The notes beneath the pieces are model-generated. The model did not search any database and had not been told where the DNA came from. It was given only the letters and a program-made list of their open reading frames with translations. Source: Anaerolineaceae bacterium (GTDB lineage: Bacteria; Chloroflexota; Anaerolineae; Aggregatilineales; Phototrophicaceae). From it: a stretch of 64,000 nucleotides of DNA. Of the stretch, positions 35,178-43,628 are shown in pieces. The number at the start of each line of letters is the position of its first letter. Position 1 is the first letter of the stretch. The translations under genes and the position numbers were made by a program. Location: NCBI GenBank assembly GCA_020634135.1, contig JACKCG010000007.1, positions 186,001 through 250,000 of the forward strand, read 5' to 3'.

Positions 35178-37481
35178 CTACGCGCTGCCTTCCGCCGCCT
35201 GCGACTCGAACGGCAGCACACGTCGCGCCTTTTCCGGTGGATGGAGCGGCAGTTGGATGTAGAAAGTTGTGCCAGGGCATTTTTCCATGTCATGCCCGGT
35301 ACTTTCCGCCCAGATTCTGCCACCATGTCCTTCAATCATCCCCCTCGCAATCGTCAGGCCCAGACCCGGCCCAGCGCCCATAAACTTGTATGCGCCGGTA
35401 GAATGCAGACTGGGATCATGACCACGATAGAATTTCTCGAAAACCAACTCCAGATCATCTCTGTTAATGCCGACGCCAGAGTCAGAAATTGCAATCAGAA
35501 TGTGCTCCTGGTCGCCGCCGCTCACGACATCGGCAGGTTGCAGGCTGGCATTGATCTCGATGCGTCCGCCATCCGGGGTAAACTTGATAGCGTTCACCAC
35601 CACATTACGGATAGACTGTACCAGACGCTGCATATCGGCTTCAATCGGAGGGAGGCCGCGTAACCCCCGTGCGGAAAGCGTGAGTTTGCGCTGTTTGATG
35701 ACATCAGTCAGCGGCTCAATCGCCATCCGTACCACTGCTTCCGGCGTGGTTTGGGCAAACCGTAAATCCATCGCATTGACATCGAGCTGACTCACATCCA
35801 ACATGGCGCTAATCAACTCTTCCATACGCTCGGTTGCCTTACGTAAGTTGTTGACCATCCCGCCGATCTGATCCTGATCCAACATGCCTTGCTCATTGAG
35901 GGCGTCCAGAATATCGGTATAACCGCGTATCTGGGCCAGCGGGGTTCGTAGTTCGTGACTGGCGATGGTGACAAAATCCGTCTTTACCTGGTCAAGCTCA
36001 TCCAGACGCTGGTTTGCCACTTCCAACCCGGAATTCAAGGACTGCATACTGCGGTTCAGGTGGCGCAGATCGGCTACCAAGCGGGCATTGCGCAGAGCGA
36101 CACCGGTCTGGTTCGCCATTGTCGCCAGGAGTTCAAGGTCGCGCACGAAGAAGGGCGCATCACTCACTTTGGGGCCACATGCCAGAACGCCGATTACGGT
36201 GTTTTCCACGATCACGGGAGCATAGGCACTCATCCCCAGGCTGCCAAAGAACTGCCGCTCGCTGTCCTGCATGTCCCGGTACAATGGGCTGAACTCAAGG
36301 TCAAACTGCGACAACGGGGACTGTTCCCTGGCAAGCCTTTTGTAAACCGGGCTTTCTCTGGCAATCCGCCCGCGCACATCTTTCATGTCCACAAAGCCGC
36401 CACCGGGAATAACCAGGAGTTCCACCGAACCGTTGGTGTGGGCAATATCGTTCACCAGAAGCAGCCCTGACCGGCGCACACCCATCACTTCGTTCAAGGT
36501 TTCGGTGCCAACATGAATCAGTTCATCCAATTCGACGGCTTTGGATACCTGCTGGCTGTAACGACGTGTTGCCAGCGTGGGATTCGTCCCAGACGCATGG
36601 AGCAGCGGCGCGGAGAAGATTTCGGAGAGGCGGCGCAGCGGCACGTAAATGAGGGTCAGTCCCACAGCCAGCAAGGTAATGACGATGCCCTGCTGAATAC
36701 CCGGCTCAACCTGGATAGGATTGAGGAGGGTTAAAGCGCCGTAGAGGAGCAGCGCCATGAGCGCCAGCAAGATGAGCGTGCGCAAGAACAGACTGAGGCT
36801 GCTGCGAATATCAAACACGCGATACGATACCTGCGCGTAAACAGACCCAGTCACGCCTACCGTCAGGACAATCAGCCCCAGCAAAATCAACGTGGGAATC
36901 CCGCTGATGACCAGTATGATGCCCACCAGAATCAAGGCTATATCAATCACCCAGAACAGGGAACGATTAGCGCTTTCCGGCAACACAGCCAGGTAAAACG
37001 AGCGGAATGTGATTGCAAGCAGTACGGCAGCCACAGCGGCTAACCCGGCCAGGGTCACCAAGCTAACCAGCGAGGGCGTCGCCAGAGTCTCGGCCAGCCA
37101 CTCGGCCTGACCCACACGTACCCGATCGCTCAGTAAAATCACCGCGCCGAGTACAATCACCCCCACCAGGCTGAGCACGAGCCAACCGCGCAGCCCACTG
37201 CGTTCACCGGGGCGGCGCACATCGGTAATCACTAAGGCACCATAAACCGTCAACAGGGCCGCCAGGGCCAGGATCAACGCGGCACCTCGCCCGGCACGTC
37301 CGGCCAGAAGCGCGGACTCTGGCAGCAAATAGGTAGCCACAGTGACAGCAGAAAACATAATCGTCAGCGCCAGCCAGGAAAGATGTGTTCGTACCCACTT
37401 ACGGCGAACAAAGGCATAGACGAGCAGCGTCAGGTGAATCGCCAGACTGCCCAAGATAACCCCATTCAGTAGAGGTGTCAT
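35178..37481 (-). CDS. Membrane-bound sensor histidine kinase with GAF domain
   Basis: 767 residues. About nine N-terminal TM helices (~1-290, resembling 7TM/histidine-kinase N-terminal membrane sensors), a GAF domain (~310-470), a short coiled coil, the HisKA domain with the phospho-acceptor H in TIASHELRTPLAQIRGY (~residue 510) and a full HATPase domain: N box VVVNAIKFTPDGG, G1 ISDSGVGI, F box FEKFYRG, G2 GPGLGLTIARGM. No response regulator is adjacent. It lies between murI and an AlbA_2-type regulator gene. The signal is unknown; the membrane region suggests an envelope or small hydrophobic cue. Confidence 0.92.
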   Translation of the reverse strand: MTPLLNGVILGSLAIHLTLLVYAFVRRKWVRTHLSWLALTIMFSAVTVATYLLPESALLAGRAGRGAALILALAALLTVYGALVITDVRRPGERSGLRGWLVLSLVGVIVLGAVILLSDRVRVGQAEWLAETLATPSLVSLVTLAGLAAVAAVLLAITFRSFYLAVLPESANRSLFWVIDIALILVGIILVISGIPTLILLGLIVLTVGVTGSVYAQVSYRVFDIRSSLSLFLRTLILLALMALLLYGALTLLNPIQVEPGIQQGIVITLLAVGLTLIYVPLRRLSEIFSAPLLHASGTNPTLATRRYSQQVSKAVELDELIHVGTETLNEVMGVRRSGLLLVNDIAHTNGSVELLVIPGGGFVDMKDVRGRIARESPVYKRLAREQSPLSQFDLEFSPLYRDMQDSERQFFGSLGMSAYAPVIVENTVIGVLACGPKVSDAPFFVRDLELLATMANQTGVALRNARLVADLRHLNRSMQSLNSGLEVANQRLDELDQVKTDFVTIASHELRTPLAQIRGYTDILDALNEQGMLDQDQIGGMVNNLRKATERMEELISAMLDVSQLDVNAMDLRFAQTTPEAVVRMAIEPLTDVIKQRKLTLSARGLRGLPPIEADMQRLVQSIRNVVVNAIKFTPDGGRIEINASLQPADVVSGGDQEHILIAISDSGVGINRDDLELVFEKFYRGHDPSLHSTGAYKFMGAGPGLGLTIARGMIEGHGGRIWAESTGHDMEKCPGTTFYIQLPLHPPEKARRVLPFESQAAEGSA

Positions 37482-37524
37482 AGAGATAAGTTCCCTGATC
37501 CTGTTACTTCTCGCCAGATAAGAG

Positions 37525-38901
37525 TTACTTCAGGATATAGTATGTCCCTTTTTTCGCACCGACCTTAAGCAAAATCCCTTGTTCGACCATATCTGCCAGG
37601 TCAAGGCGCAAGGTTTCTGCCGAAACACCTTCACACAAGGAGCGATATTCCCGGTTGGTAATTGAGCCGTGCTCACGAATGTATTGAAGTGCTCGTGCCT
37701 GCCGGTGATTGGTATTACGCGCCCACTCCGGTGCTTTCTGCTTTTCACGTTCATTGTAGAGCGTGACGGCAAAACTATAGGGGCGGGCATCGAAATAAGG
37801 CGGTTTATGCCCGGCCTGGCGCATGACTTCCATCATGCGATCAATACCGAGGCCAAGTTCTTCGATATAGCCCCATTGAAAAAGCCCATTGACCACTCGC
37901 GGGTTACGGCTGAAATGCTCTTCAATAATGTTTTCAATGGTGATAAAGCCCGGCAGTCCACCCGGTGAGATTACCTCCAGGCGGTCTGAATACATGCGGA
38001 TTTCGATTCGCCGCCCCTTCAGGCGGTAATCACGGTGGCAAATCGCGTTCACAATCGCTTCACGCACGGCAAATTGGGGGTATTCGTGTGTTTCTTCGCG
38101 CTCCAGCCCTTTTACTACCGCGCTGACCGCCATCTCGCTCCAGATGAGATTCCAGGCATTTTCAATCAGACGGGGCAGCGGGCCGGTCAGTTCTTCGCGG
38201 CGGGTGTACCCGGCCAGACCATCCTCACCACGCGGCGTTTTACCCACGAACTTCGCAAATACCACACTGCTCTGTGGCAGCCAGTGTTGTGGATACTCGC
38301 TGAAGAGCAGCAGCCCGGCAACTGTCGCCGTGCCATTAGTATCGAGGGCGCCGATCTCCTTCAGGAGGTCAGCGACTTTACCGTTATACGGGCGTTTGGT
38401 GCGTTCGGCACGTTTTTCCAGGTATTCCACGATGATCTTGTTGCTGAAGTCATCTGCCGTCGCCCCAGGAACAGTCTCGGACTCGAAATCGCCGGTACTC
38501 TTGGCACTCGCCAGTTTGAGAATTTCCTGCCCACCCAACGGGCGATTATTCACACCGCTGCGAATCAGCACCCGGCCATCGCTGAGTGCATGGAGTTCGA
38601 CACTGCGAGGCACGCGCACCACAAACAGTGTGCCTTTTTCTTCGTCCTCGATCTGCTCCCAATTACCGACGACCACCGGAGGGTTACAATCAGCGTCGGC
38701 TTCTTTTAACAGTTTTTCCAGTGCTTCACTGGTGAATTTCTTCTTCGCCGGTTCACCGTCATCACGCAGTCCAAAAACCAGAGTACCTCCCTCTGTATTG
38801 GCAAAGGCCACCAGCGTCTCTGAAATGGGTTTAGCGGTTGCTTTCTCAATGAAAGCCAGGCGTGTCCCGGGTTCCGATCGTATAATATCAAGTTTTTGCA
38901 T
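37525..38901 (-). CDS. AlbA_2 / Schlafen-type ATP-binding transcriptional regulator-like protein
   Basis: 458 residues. The N-terminal AlbA_2 (AAA_4) domain has AFANTEGGTLVFGLRDDG and the FVVRVPRSVELH strand. The middle holds the HATPase_c_4-like region with REAIVNAICHRDY and YSDRLEVISPGGLP, typical of the RecG-like C-terminal HTH regulators. A winged helix follows (~400-458: SITNREYRSLC, LRLDLADMVEQGIL). Such proteins occur as stand-alone regulators and in defence or toxin contexts; function is generally unproven. It is monocistronic. Confidence 0.85.
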   Translation of the reverse strand: MQKLDIIRSEPGTRLAFIEKATAKPISETLVAFANTEGGTLVFGLRDDGEPAKKKFTSEALEKLLKEADADCNPPVVVGNWEQIEDEEKGTLFVVRVPRSVELHALSDGRVLIRSGVNNRPLGGQEILKLASAKSTGDFESETVPGATADDFSNKIIVEYLEKRAERTKRPYNGKVADLLKEIGALDTNGTATVAGLLLFSEYPQHWLPQSSVVFAKFVGKTPRGEDGLAGYTRREELTGPLPRLIENAWNLIWSEMAVSAVVKGLEREETHEYPQFAVREAIVNAICHRDYRLKGRRIEIRMYSDRLEVISPGGLPGFITIENIIEEHFSRNPRVVNGLFQWGYIEELGLGIDRMMEVMRQAGHKPPYFDARPYSFAVTLYNEREKQKAPEWARNTNHRQARALQYIREHGSITNREYRSLCEGVSAETLRLDLADMVEQGILLKVGAKKGTYYILK

Positions 38902-39024
38902 GAGTGATTAATGTCGTTCCTGGATGAATCAATCCGTGCTAAGTACTATAAAGAGCTACCACACACGCCCATTTTAACATAGAATGAACAAGGGGACAGA
39001 CACTAAAGTTAATTTCCCACCCTA

Positions 39025-40134
39025 ATGGATACGGTCAAAACGATGCGAGCCGAGCACCTTCTGAATCTGGTTGGAGATCGTCTGCATACCTTGCCGCTCA
39101 TTGTGCTCTACCTGACAGATGGGTGCAACAGCAAGTGTGTGACGTGTGACATCTGGCGCAATCCACGCCGGAATATGTCACTGGAACTGGTTGAAACCAT
39201 TGCAGAGGCGTGCCAGGAGCTTCGGGTAAAGTGGCTGCTGCTGAGTGGGGGTGAGGCCATGCAGCACCCCGGTTGGCCGGGAATCGCCCAACGTTTCCGG
39301 GAGGCCGGTATCTATGTGATGCTGCTGACCAATGGACTGCTGCTGCGAAAACAGGCTGAGGCGGTTATCGCCAGTGTGGATGAAGTCATCGTCAGCCTGG
39401 ATGGCGGCACGGCAGAAACCTACCAGGCGATTCGTGGTGTGGATGGGTTCGACCTGGTACTGGAAGGAATCCGCGCCGTCCGGGCAGGGGGTTTGCCGGT
39501 CATCACGCGAACAACCGTGCAGCGTGGCAATTACCATGAAATCCCGCAGATCATCACCGTCGCGAAAGATGCCGGTGCAACACGAGTCAGTTTTCTGGCG
39601 GTGGATGTCAGCAACGAATTCGCCTTCGGCCCACGCTTCACAGCCGACACAAGCCTGCCGATCCTCAGCACTACAAATGACAGCATAACGCAACACCAGC
39701 CTCCCAGCAGTACAGCGCTCACAGCCGATGATGTCAGCAAACTGGCTCAGGTTCTGGATGAAGTAGAAGCCCAATTCGCAGACGATTTCGCCAGTGGGCT
39801 GATCGCAGAATCCCCGGCCAAGCTGCGCCGTATAGCAGGTTATTTCGCGGCGCTCACCGGCCAAACCGAGTTCCCCCGGCCTCGCTGCAACGCTCCCCAT
39901 ATCAACGTTGTGATCGAGGTGGATGGCACACTGCGCCCCTGTTATTTTCTCCCGGCATTCGGCCAGATTCACGTATCTCAAGGGGCGACTGGAGAGGCGG
40001 CGTCGCTCAAGACGGAGATCAACAATGACACGGCGCGGGCACTCCGTCAAGCCTATCGAACCGGGGCGCGGCCAGAATGCGAACGCTGCGTTTGTCCTTT
40101 ATACAAAGGCCCCCGGTCACTCCTGCGCATGTGA
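39025..40134 (+). CDS. Radical SAM protein with SPASM-like C-terminal cysteines
   Basis: 369 residues. The radical SAM cluster motif C-x3-C-x2-C is in CNSKCVTCD, followed by WLLLSGGEAMQHP (GGE, SAM binding) and EVIVSLDGGTAETYQAIRG. Extra cysteines near the C-terminus (RCNAPHINVVIEVDG, RPCYFLPAF, CERCVCPLYKG) suggest an auxiliary Fe-S cluster as in SPASM/twitch proteins that modify peptides or act in cofactor synthesis. The start lacks a clear ribosome site; ATG 39043 is an alternative. The next gene, for a small membrane protein, starts 8 bases after its stop. Substrate unknown. Confidence 0.85.
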   Translation: MDTVKTMRAEHLLNLVGDRLHTLPLIVLYLTDGCNSKCVTCDIWRNPRRNMSLELVETIAEACQELRVKWLLLSGGEAMQHPGWPGIAQRFREAGIYVMLLTNGLLLRKQAEAVIASVDEVIVSLDGGTAETYQAIRGVDGFDLVLEGIRAVRAGGLPVITRTTVQRGNYHEIPQIITVAKDAGATRVSFLAVDVSNEFAFGPRFTADTSLPILSTTNDSITQHQPPSSTALTADDVSKLAQVLDEVEAQFADDFASGLIAESPAKLRRIAGYFAALTGQTEFPRPRCNAPHINVVIEVDGTLRPCYFLPAFGQIHVSQGATGEAASLKTEINNDTARALRQAYRTGARPECERCVCPLYKGPRSLLRM

Positions 40135-40142
40135 GGTTCATC

Positions 40143-40661
40143 ATGGTCAGTCTGCTGATATTCTTTATCAGTCTGCTCTTCCTCACCCGAACGGTACTGA
40201 TTTTCACCGGGCATCTCAAGGGACCGGTTATTGCCCTTTTTCAGAAGTACGGCGATAAAGAAGACCTGTATCTGCCGCTGCTGCCGCTACTAGCGTGGTC
40301 GGGCATGTTTCTTATCGGCTTTGGCAGTTGGAGTGCGGCCTCATTGGGTGTCGCAGCCTCTTTCACCGGGATAGGCATCGCCCTGCTGTTGGCGGCCTTT
40401 GTGGGCTACCAGTACATACCGGCTCTCTCCGATTTCCACCGCAAATACCTGCGCTACCCGCGCTGGTATCACAGACTTCTGGAGCATACCACCCGTTACG
40501 AACGACGTCGCATCGCCTATATGTGGCTGCGGTTGCCCTGGCGAATGCGCCTGACCTATAACAGTGATGATCGCTGGTTCGTCCTGTGGGCGGACTTCGT
40601 AATCATGGGTACAGTGATGGAAAGCGATTCCATAGACCAACCGGGCCGCAGACAGGCCTGA
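40143..40661 (+). CDS. Small membrane protein of unknown function
   Basis: 172 residues from ATG 40143 (GAGG 10 bases upstream). Three hydrophobic helices (~1-20, ~45-62, ~66-88) are followed by a basic, aromatic-rich cytoplasmic tail (HRKYLRYPRWYHRLLEHTTR, MWLRLPWRMRL). It starts 8 bases after the radical SAM gene and so is probably co-transcribed. No family recognised; it might anchor the radical SAM enzyme, which is guesswork. Confidence 0.7.
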   Translation: MVSLLIFFISLLFLTRTVLIFTGHLKGPVIALFQKYGDKEDLYLPLLPLLAWSGMFLIGFGSWSAASLGVAASFTGIGIALLLAAFVGYQYIPALSDFHRKYLRYPRWYHRLLEHTTRYERRRIAYMWLRLPWRMRLTYNSDDRWFVLWADFVIMGTVMESDSIDQPGRRQA

Positions 40662-40670
40662 ACCATGCGT

Positions 40671-41747
40671 CTAGCGGGTAATCGTCACCTTTGTCAGCCC
40701 ATACGGTTTATCCACCGGATACCCACGCACCAACGCAAGGTTCATCGCCAGCACCTGGCCTGGCACCACACCGACTATCGGAGAAAGCCATTCGGGTAAA
40801 TTCGCAATCCGCATCGCCTTGGTGGCCGGCTTAAGGGCGTCCTCATCGTTACTGATGACCAGGATTTCGGCCCGCTTCTCACCCAGTTTTGCCACCAGAT
40901 CACGCATAGCGGGCGTGGTTTGCCCCTGCGGCGCAACGACTATTACCGGCAGTTCGGGCATAATCGTCGCAATCGGACCATGCCGGAAGTCCGCTTCACT
41001 GTAGCCTTCTCCAATCACATACGTAAGCTCTTTAATCTTCAGGCTGATTTCAAAAGCTGTCGGGTAATTATAACCACGCCCAATGGCGGCAAAATGAGTC
41101 ATGTAGCGATAACGCTCCGCCCATCCGGCAATCTCCTCAGAAAAGTCGAGCGTCGTCTGCATCCATCCAGGTAGTTGGCGCAGTTCGCCTAGCAAGGTCG
41201 AATCCCCGGACAGTAACGCACCCAGCATCGCCATCACGGTGAGTTGAGCGGTGTAGGTTTTGGTGGCGGCAATACTCTGCTCTTCGCCAGCACACAAGGG
41301 AATATGATGGGCGGCGGTCTGCGCCATCGGGGAGTCATCATAGTTGGTCACACTGATCGTCAATGCACCCTGCTCTCTGGCATCCGCCAGCACACGGCGC
41401 ACATCCTCGGCCTGGCCGGACTGTGAAATGCCGATTACCAGCCCTTTTGCCAGATTCGGTGGTGTCTCATATAGGGTATGCAGCGATGGTGTGCTCAGAG
41501 CGACTGGCAGGTGCGCCTTCCCCCCCAACACATACTGCGCATAACGCGCTGCGTTATCACTCGTGCCGCGTGCCGCGATCAGCACGTAGGCCGGATCGAA
41601 GGCTTTGATTGCTGAAACAATCTGTGCCACATGCGCCCATTGTTCACCTAGCAGCCGTTCCAACACAGCGGCTTGTTCCTGGATTTCCTGCTCCAAAAGC
41701 ATGGTTCTGACCCTATCTGTACTTACGCTATTCATCAGTGCGGACAT
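40671..41747 (-). CDS. SIS-domain aldose-ketose isomerase / GlmS isomerase-domain homologue
   Basis: 358 residues with two SIS domains and no amidotransferase half. The N-terminus MLLEQEIQEQAAVLERLL matches the start of the GlmS isomerase domain. Sugar-phosphate motifs: AARGTSDNAARYAQYVL, GISQSGQAEDV, AFEISLKIKELTYV, FRHGPIATI, and the C-terminal VDKPYGLTKVTIT. Relatives include AgaS-type deaminase/isomerases and glucoselysine-6-P deglycases acting on amino-sugar phosphates. The gene is divergent from the glycogen operon, suggesting a sugar-phosphate context. The start may be ATG 41747 or a downstream Met. Confidence 0.85.
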   Translation of the reverse strand: MSALMNSVSTDRVRTMLLEQEIQEQAAVLERLLGEQWAHVAQIVSAIKAFDPAYVLIAARGTSDNAARYAQYVLGGKAHLPVALSTPSLHTLYETPPNLAKGLVIGISQSGQAEDVRRVLADAREQGALTISVTNYDDSPMAQTAAHHIPLCAGEEQSIAATKTYTAQLTVMAMLGALLSGDSTLLGELRQLPGWMQTTLDFSEEIAGWAERYRYMTHFAAIGRGYNYPTAFEISLKIKELTYVIGEGYSEADFRHGPIATIMPELPVIVVAPQGQTTPAMRDLVAKLGEKRAEILVISNDEDALKPATKAMRIANLPEWLSPIVGVVPGQVLAMNLALVRGYPVDKPYGLTKVTITR

Positions 41748-41839
41748 TGTAGCGATTTAGCGGGGTATTTGCGAGAACACGCAGGCACAAGTGACACACT
41801 CTGAGCACTGGATTGCGCCTGTATTATTGAAACATTTAT

Positions 41840-41869
41840 TTGCGTTATACCATTAGCACTCGTTACAAT
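41840..41869 (+). promoter_or_regulatory. Possible promoter of the glycogen operon
   Basis: TTGCGT, 18-base spacer, TACAAT, ending 39 bases ahead of the branching-enzyme start codon. Both hexamers match the consensus in four to five positions. Confidence 0.45.
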
Positions 41870-41908
41870 TCGGTCATGCAAGCCGTGTAATGATTGAGGA
41901 GTACCCCC

Positions 41909-43606
41909 GTGACCGCACTCGGAGCATTTACCTTTGTTTTACATAGTCACCTACCTTACGCCCGGCTCGCTGGCCGCTGGCCGCATGGTGAGGAATGGAT
42001 CCATGAAGCCGCCAGCGAAACGTACATCCCCCTGCTGCAAACCCTGTATGACCTCAAGGAAGAAGGTGTCATCTATCGTCTGACCGTCGGCATTACGCCA
42101 ATCCTGGCGGAGCAATTAGCTGATGCGGATGTCCTGGTCCATTTTGACCAGTACCTTGATGAAAAAATTACAGCCGCAAAAAAAGATATGGATTATTTTG
42201 ACGCGGAAGATACTGCTGATACACATTTTCGCTTTCTGGCGGAGTGGTACAAGAATTGGTTTGAAGGTATCAAACAGGCTTTCGATTCGCGCTTTAATCG
42301 GGACATTATCGGCAGCTTTCGCCAGTTGCAGGACGAAGGATATATCGAAATCACGACCAGCGCCGCCACACACGGCTACCTCCCCTTATTGGGACGGGAC
42401 AGTGCAATCAACGGACAATTAAAGGCCGGTGTCAGCAGCTACAAACGCCTGTTTGGTCGCCAGCCAACAGGAATATGGCTGCCGGAGTGTGCGTATCGTC
42501 CGGCATATATCGCTGAAAGCGGGAAGAAGCGCCCCGGAATTGAAACCTTCCTGGGACAAAACGGCCTCAAAGTGTTCTTCAGCGAAACGCACACCATCAC
42601 CGGCGGGCAGCCAGTAGGAGTGGCGGCTGGTGAAGTGATCGGCCCGTATGGCGCGATCAAGCGGCGTTATGTGATTCCGGCGTCTTCCACCGTCCCAACC
42701 CGCACCGCCTCGACCTACCAGGCCTATTATGTGAGTGACACGGTTGCTGGGCCGGGAGCGGATGAGCACTCCGGTGTAGCGGTGATCGGACGCAACAACC
42801 GTACCGGACAGCAGGTGTGGAGCGCGGATTGGGGGTATCCGGGCGATTTTGATTACCGTGAGTTTCATCGCAAAGCCGGAACAAGCGGGCTGCAATACTG
42901 GCGGGTTACGGGCGAGGATGTTGATCTGGGCGAAAAAGATACCTATCACCCCGATTGGGCAAGTTACAAAGTAGACCAACATGCTGAGCATTATGCGCAC
43001 CTGGTGGGCGACCTGGTGCGTGAATATCATCAACAAACAGGTGAATACGGCCTGATCGCGTCGAATTATGATACTGAACTGTTCGGCCACTGGTGGTTTG
43101 AAGGCGTTACCTGGATTGGCAAAGTGCTGCGATTGCTTGCGGCTGACCCCGACGTGGACTTGACAACTGCCACGACCTTCATTACCCAACATCCGCCCAA
43201 GAGCGTGCTGCATATTCCTGAAAGCTCATGGGGTGCGGGCGGCGGGCATTTCACCTGGGATAATGCGGAAACACACTGGATGTGGGGGCCAATTCACGAA
43301 GCCGAAGAGCGGATGGAGATGTTGGCAACACGTATCACTGCGCCATCCGACGAGCAGCGAGTGGTATTGAGCCAGGCAGCCAGGGAACTCCTGCTGCTGC
43401 AAAGTTCAGACTGGCCGTTCCTCGTGACAACCGGACAGGCACGGCAGTATGCCATCCAGCGCTTCAGCCAGCATGTCGAACGTTTTGACCGCCTGGCGCG
43501 GGGTCTGGAGCAGGACCGGCCAGATACAGCCCTGGCAGAGGAATATTGGGAATTGGACAAGGTGTTCCCGGATATTGACTATCGCTGGTTCACTAAGCCA
43601 TCCTGA
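41909..43606 (+). CDS. GH57 1,4-alpha-glucan branching enzyme
   Basis: 565 residues starting at GTG 41909; the TTG 15 bases upstream is part of TTGAGGAG, the ribosome site, so it is not used. GH57 regions: FVLHSHLPYARLAGRWPHGE at the N-terminus, nucleophile Glu193 in GIWLPECAYRP, acid/base Asp388 in YDTELFGHWWFEG, and a C-terminal helical DUF1957-like domain. The opening resembles Thermus/Thermococcus GH57 branching enzymes. It introduces alpha-1,6 branches into glycogen. First gene of an operon with glgA, glgC and a second GH57 gene; no GH13 glgB is seen in the window. Confidence 0.9.
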   Translation: MTALGAFTFVLHSHLPYARLAGRWPHGEEWIHEAASETYIPLLQTLYDLKEEGVIYRLTVGITPILAEQLADADVLVHFDQYLDEKITAAKKDMDYFDAEDTADTHFRFLAEWYKNWFEGIKQAFDSRFNRDIIGSFRQLQDEGYIEITTSAATHGYLPLLGRDSAINGQLKAGVSSYKRLFGRQPTGIWLPECAYRPAYIAESGKKRPGIETFLGQNGLKVFFSETHTITGGQPVGVAAGEVIGPYGAIKRRYVIPASSTVPTRTASTYQAYYVSDTVAGPGADEHSGVAVIGRNNRTGQQVWSADWGYPGDFDYREFHRKAGTSGLQYWRVTGEDVDLGEKDTYHPDWASYKVDQHAEHYAHLVGDLVREYHQQTGEYGLIASNYDTELFGHWWFEGVTWIGKVLRLLAADPDVDLTTATTFITQHPPKSVLHIPESSWGAGGGHFTWDNAETHWMWGPIHEAEERMEMLATRITAPSDEQRVVLSQAARELLLLQSSDWPFLVTTGQARQYAIQRFSQHVERFDRLARGLEQDRPDTALAEEYWELDKVFPDIDYRWFTKPS

Positions 43607-43628
43607 TTTACATCAGGCTAAGGAGTCT

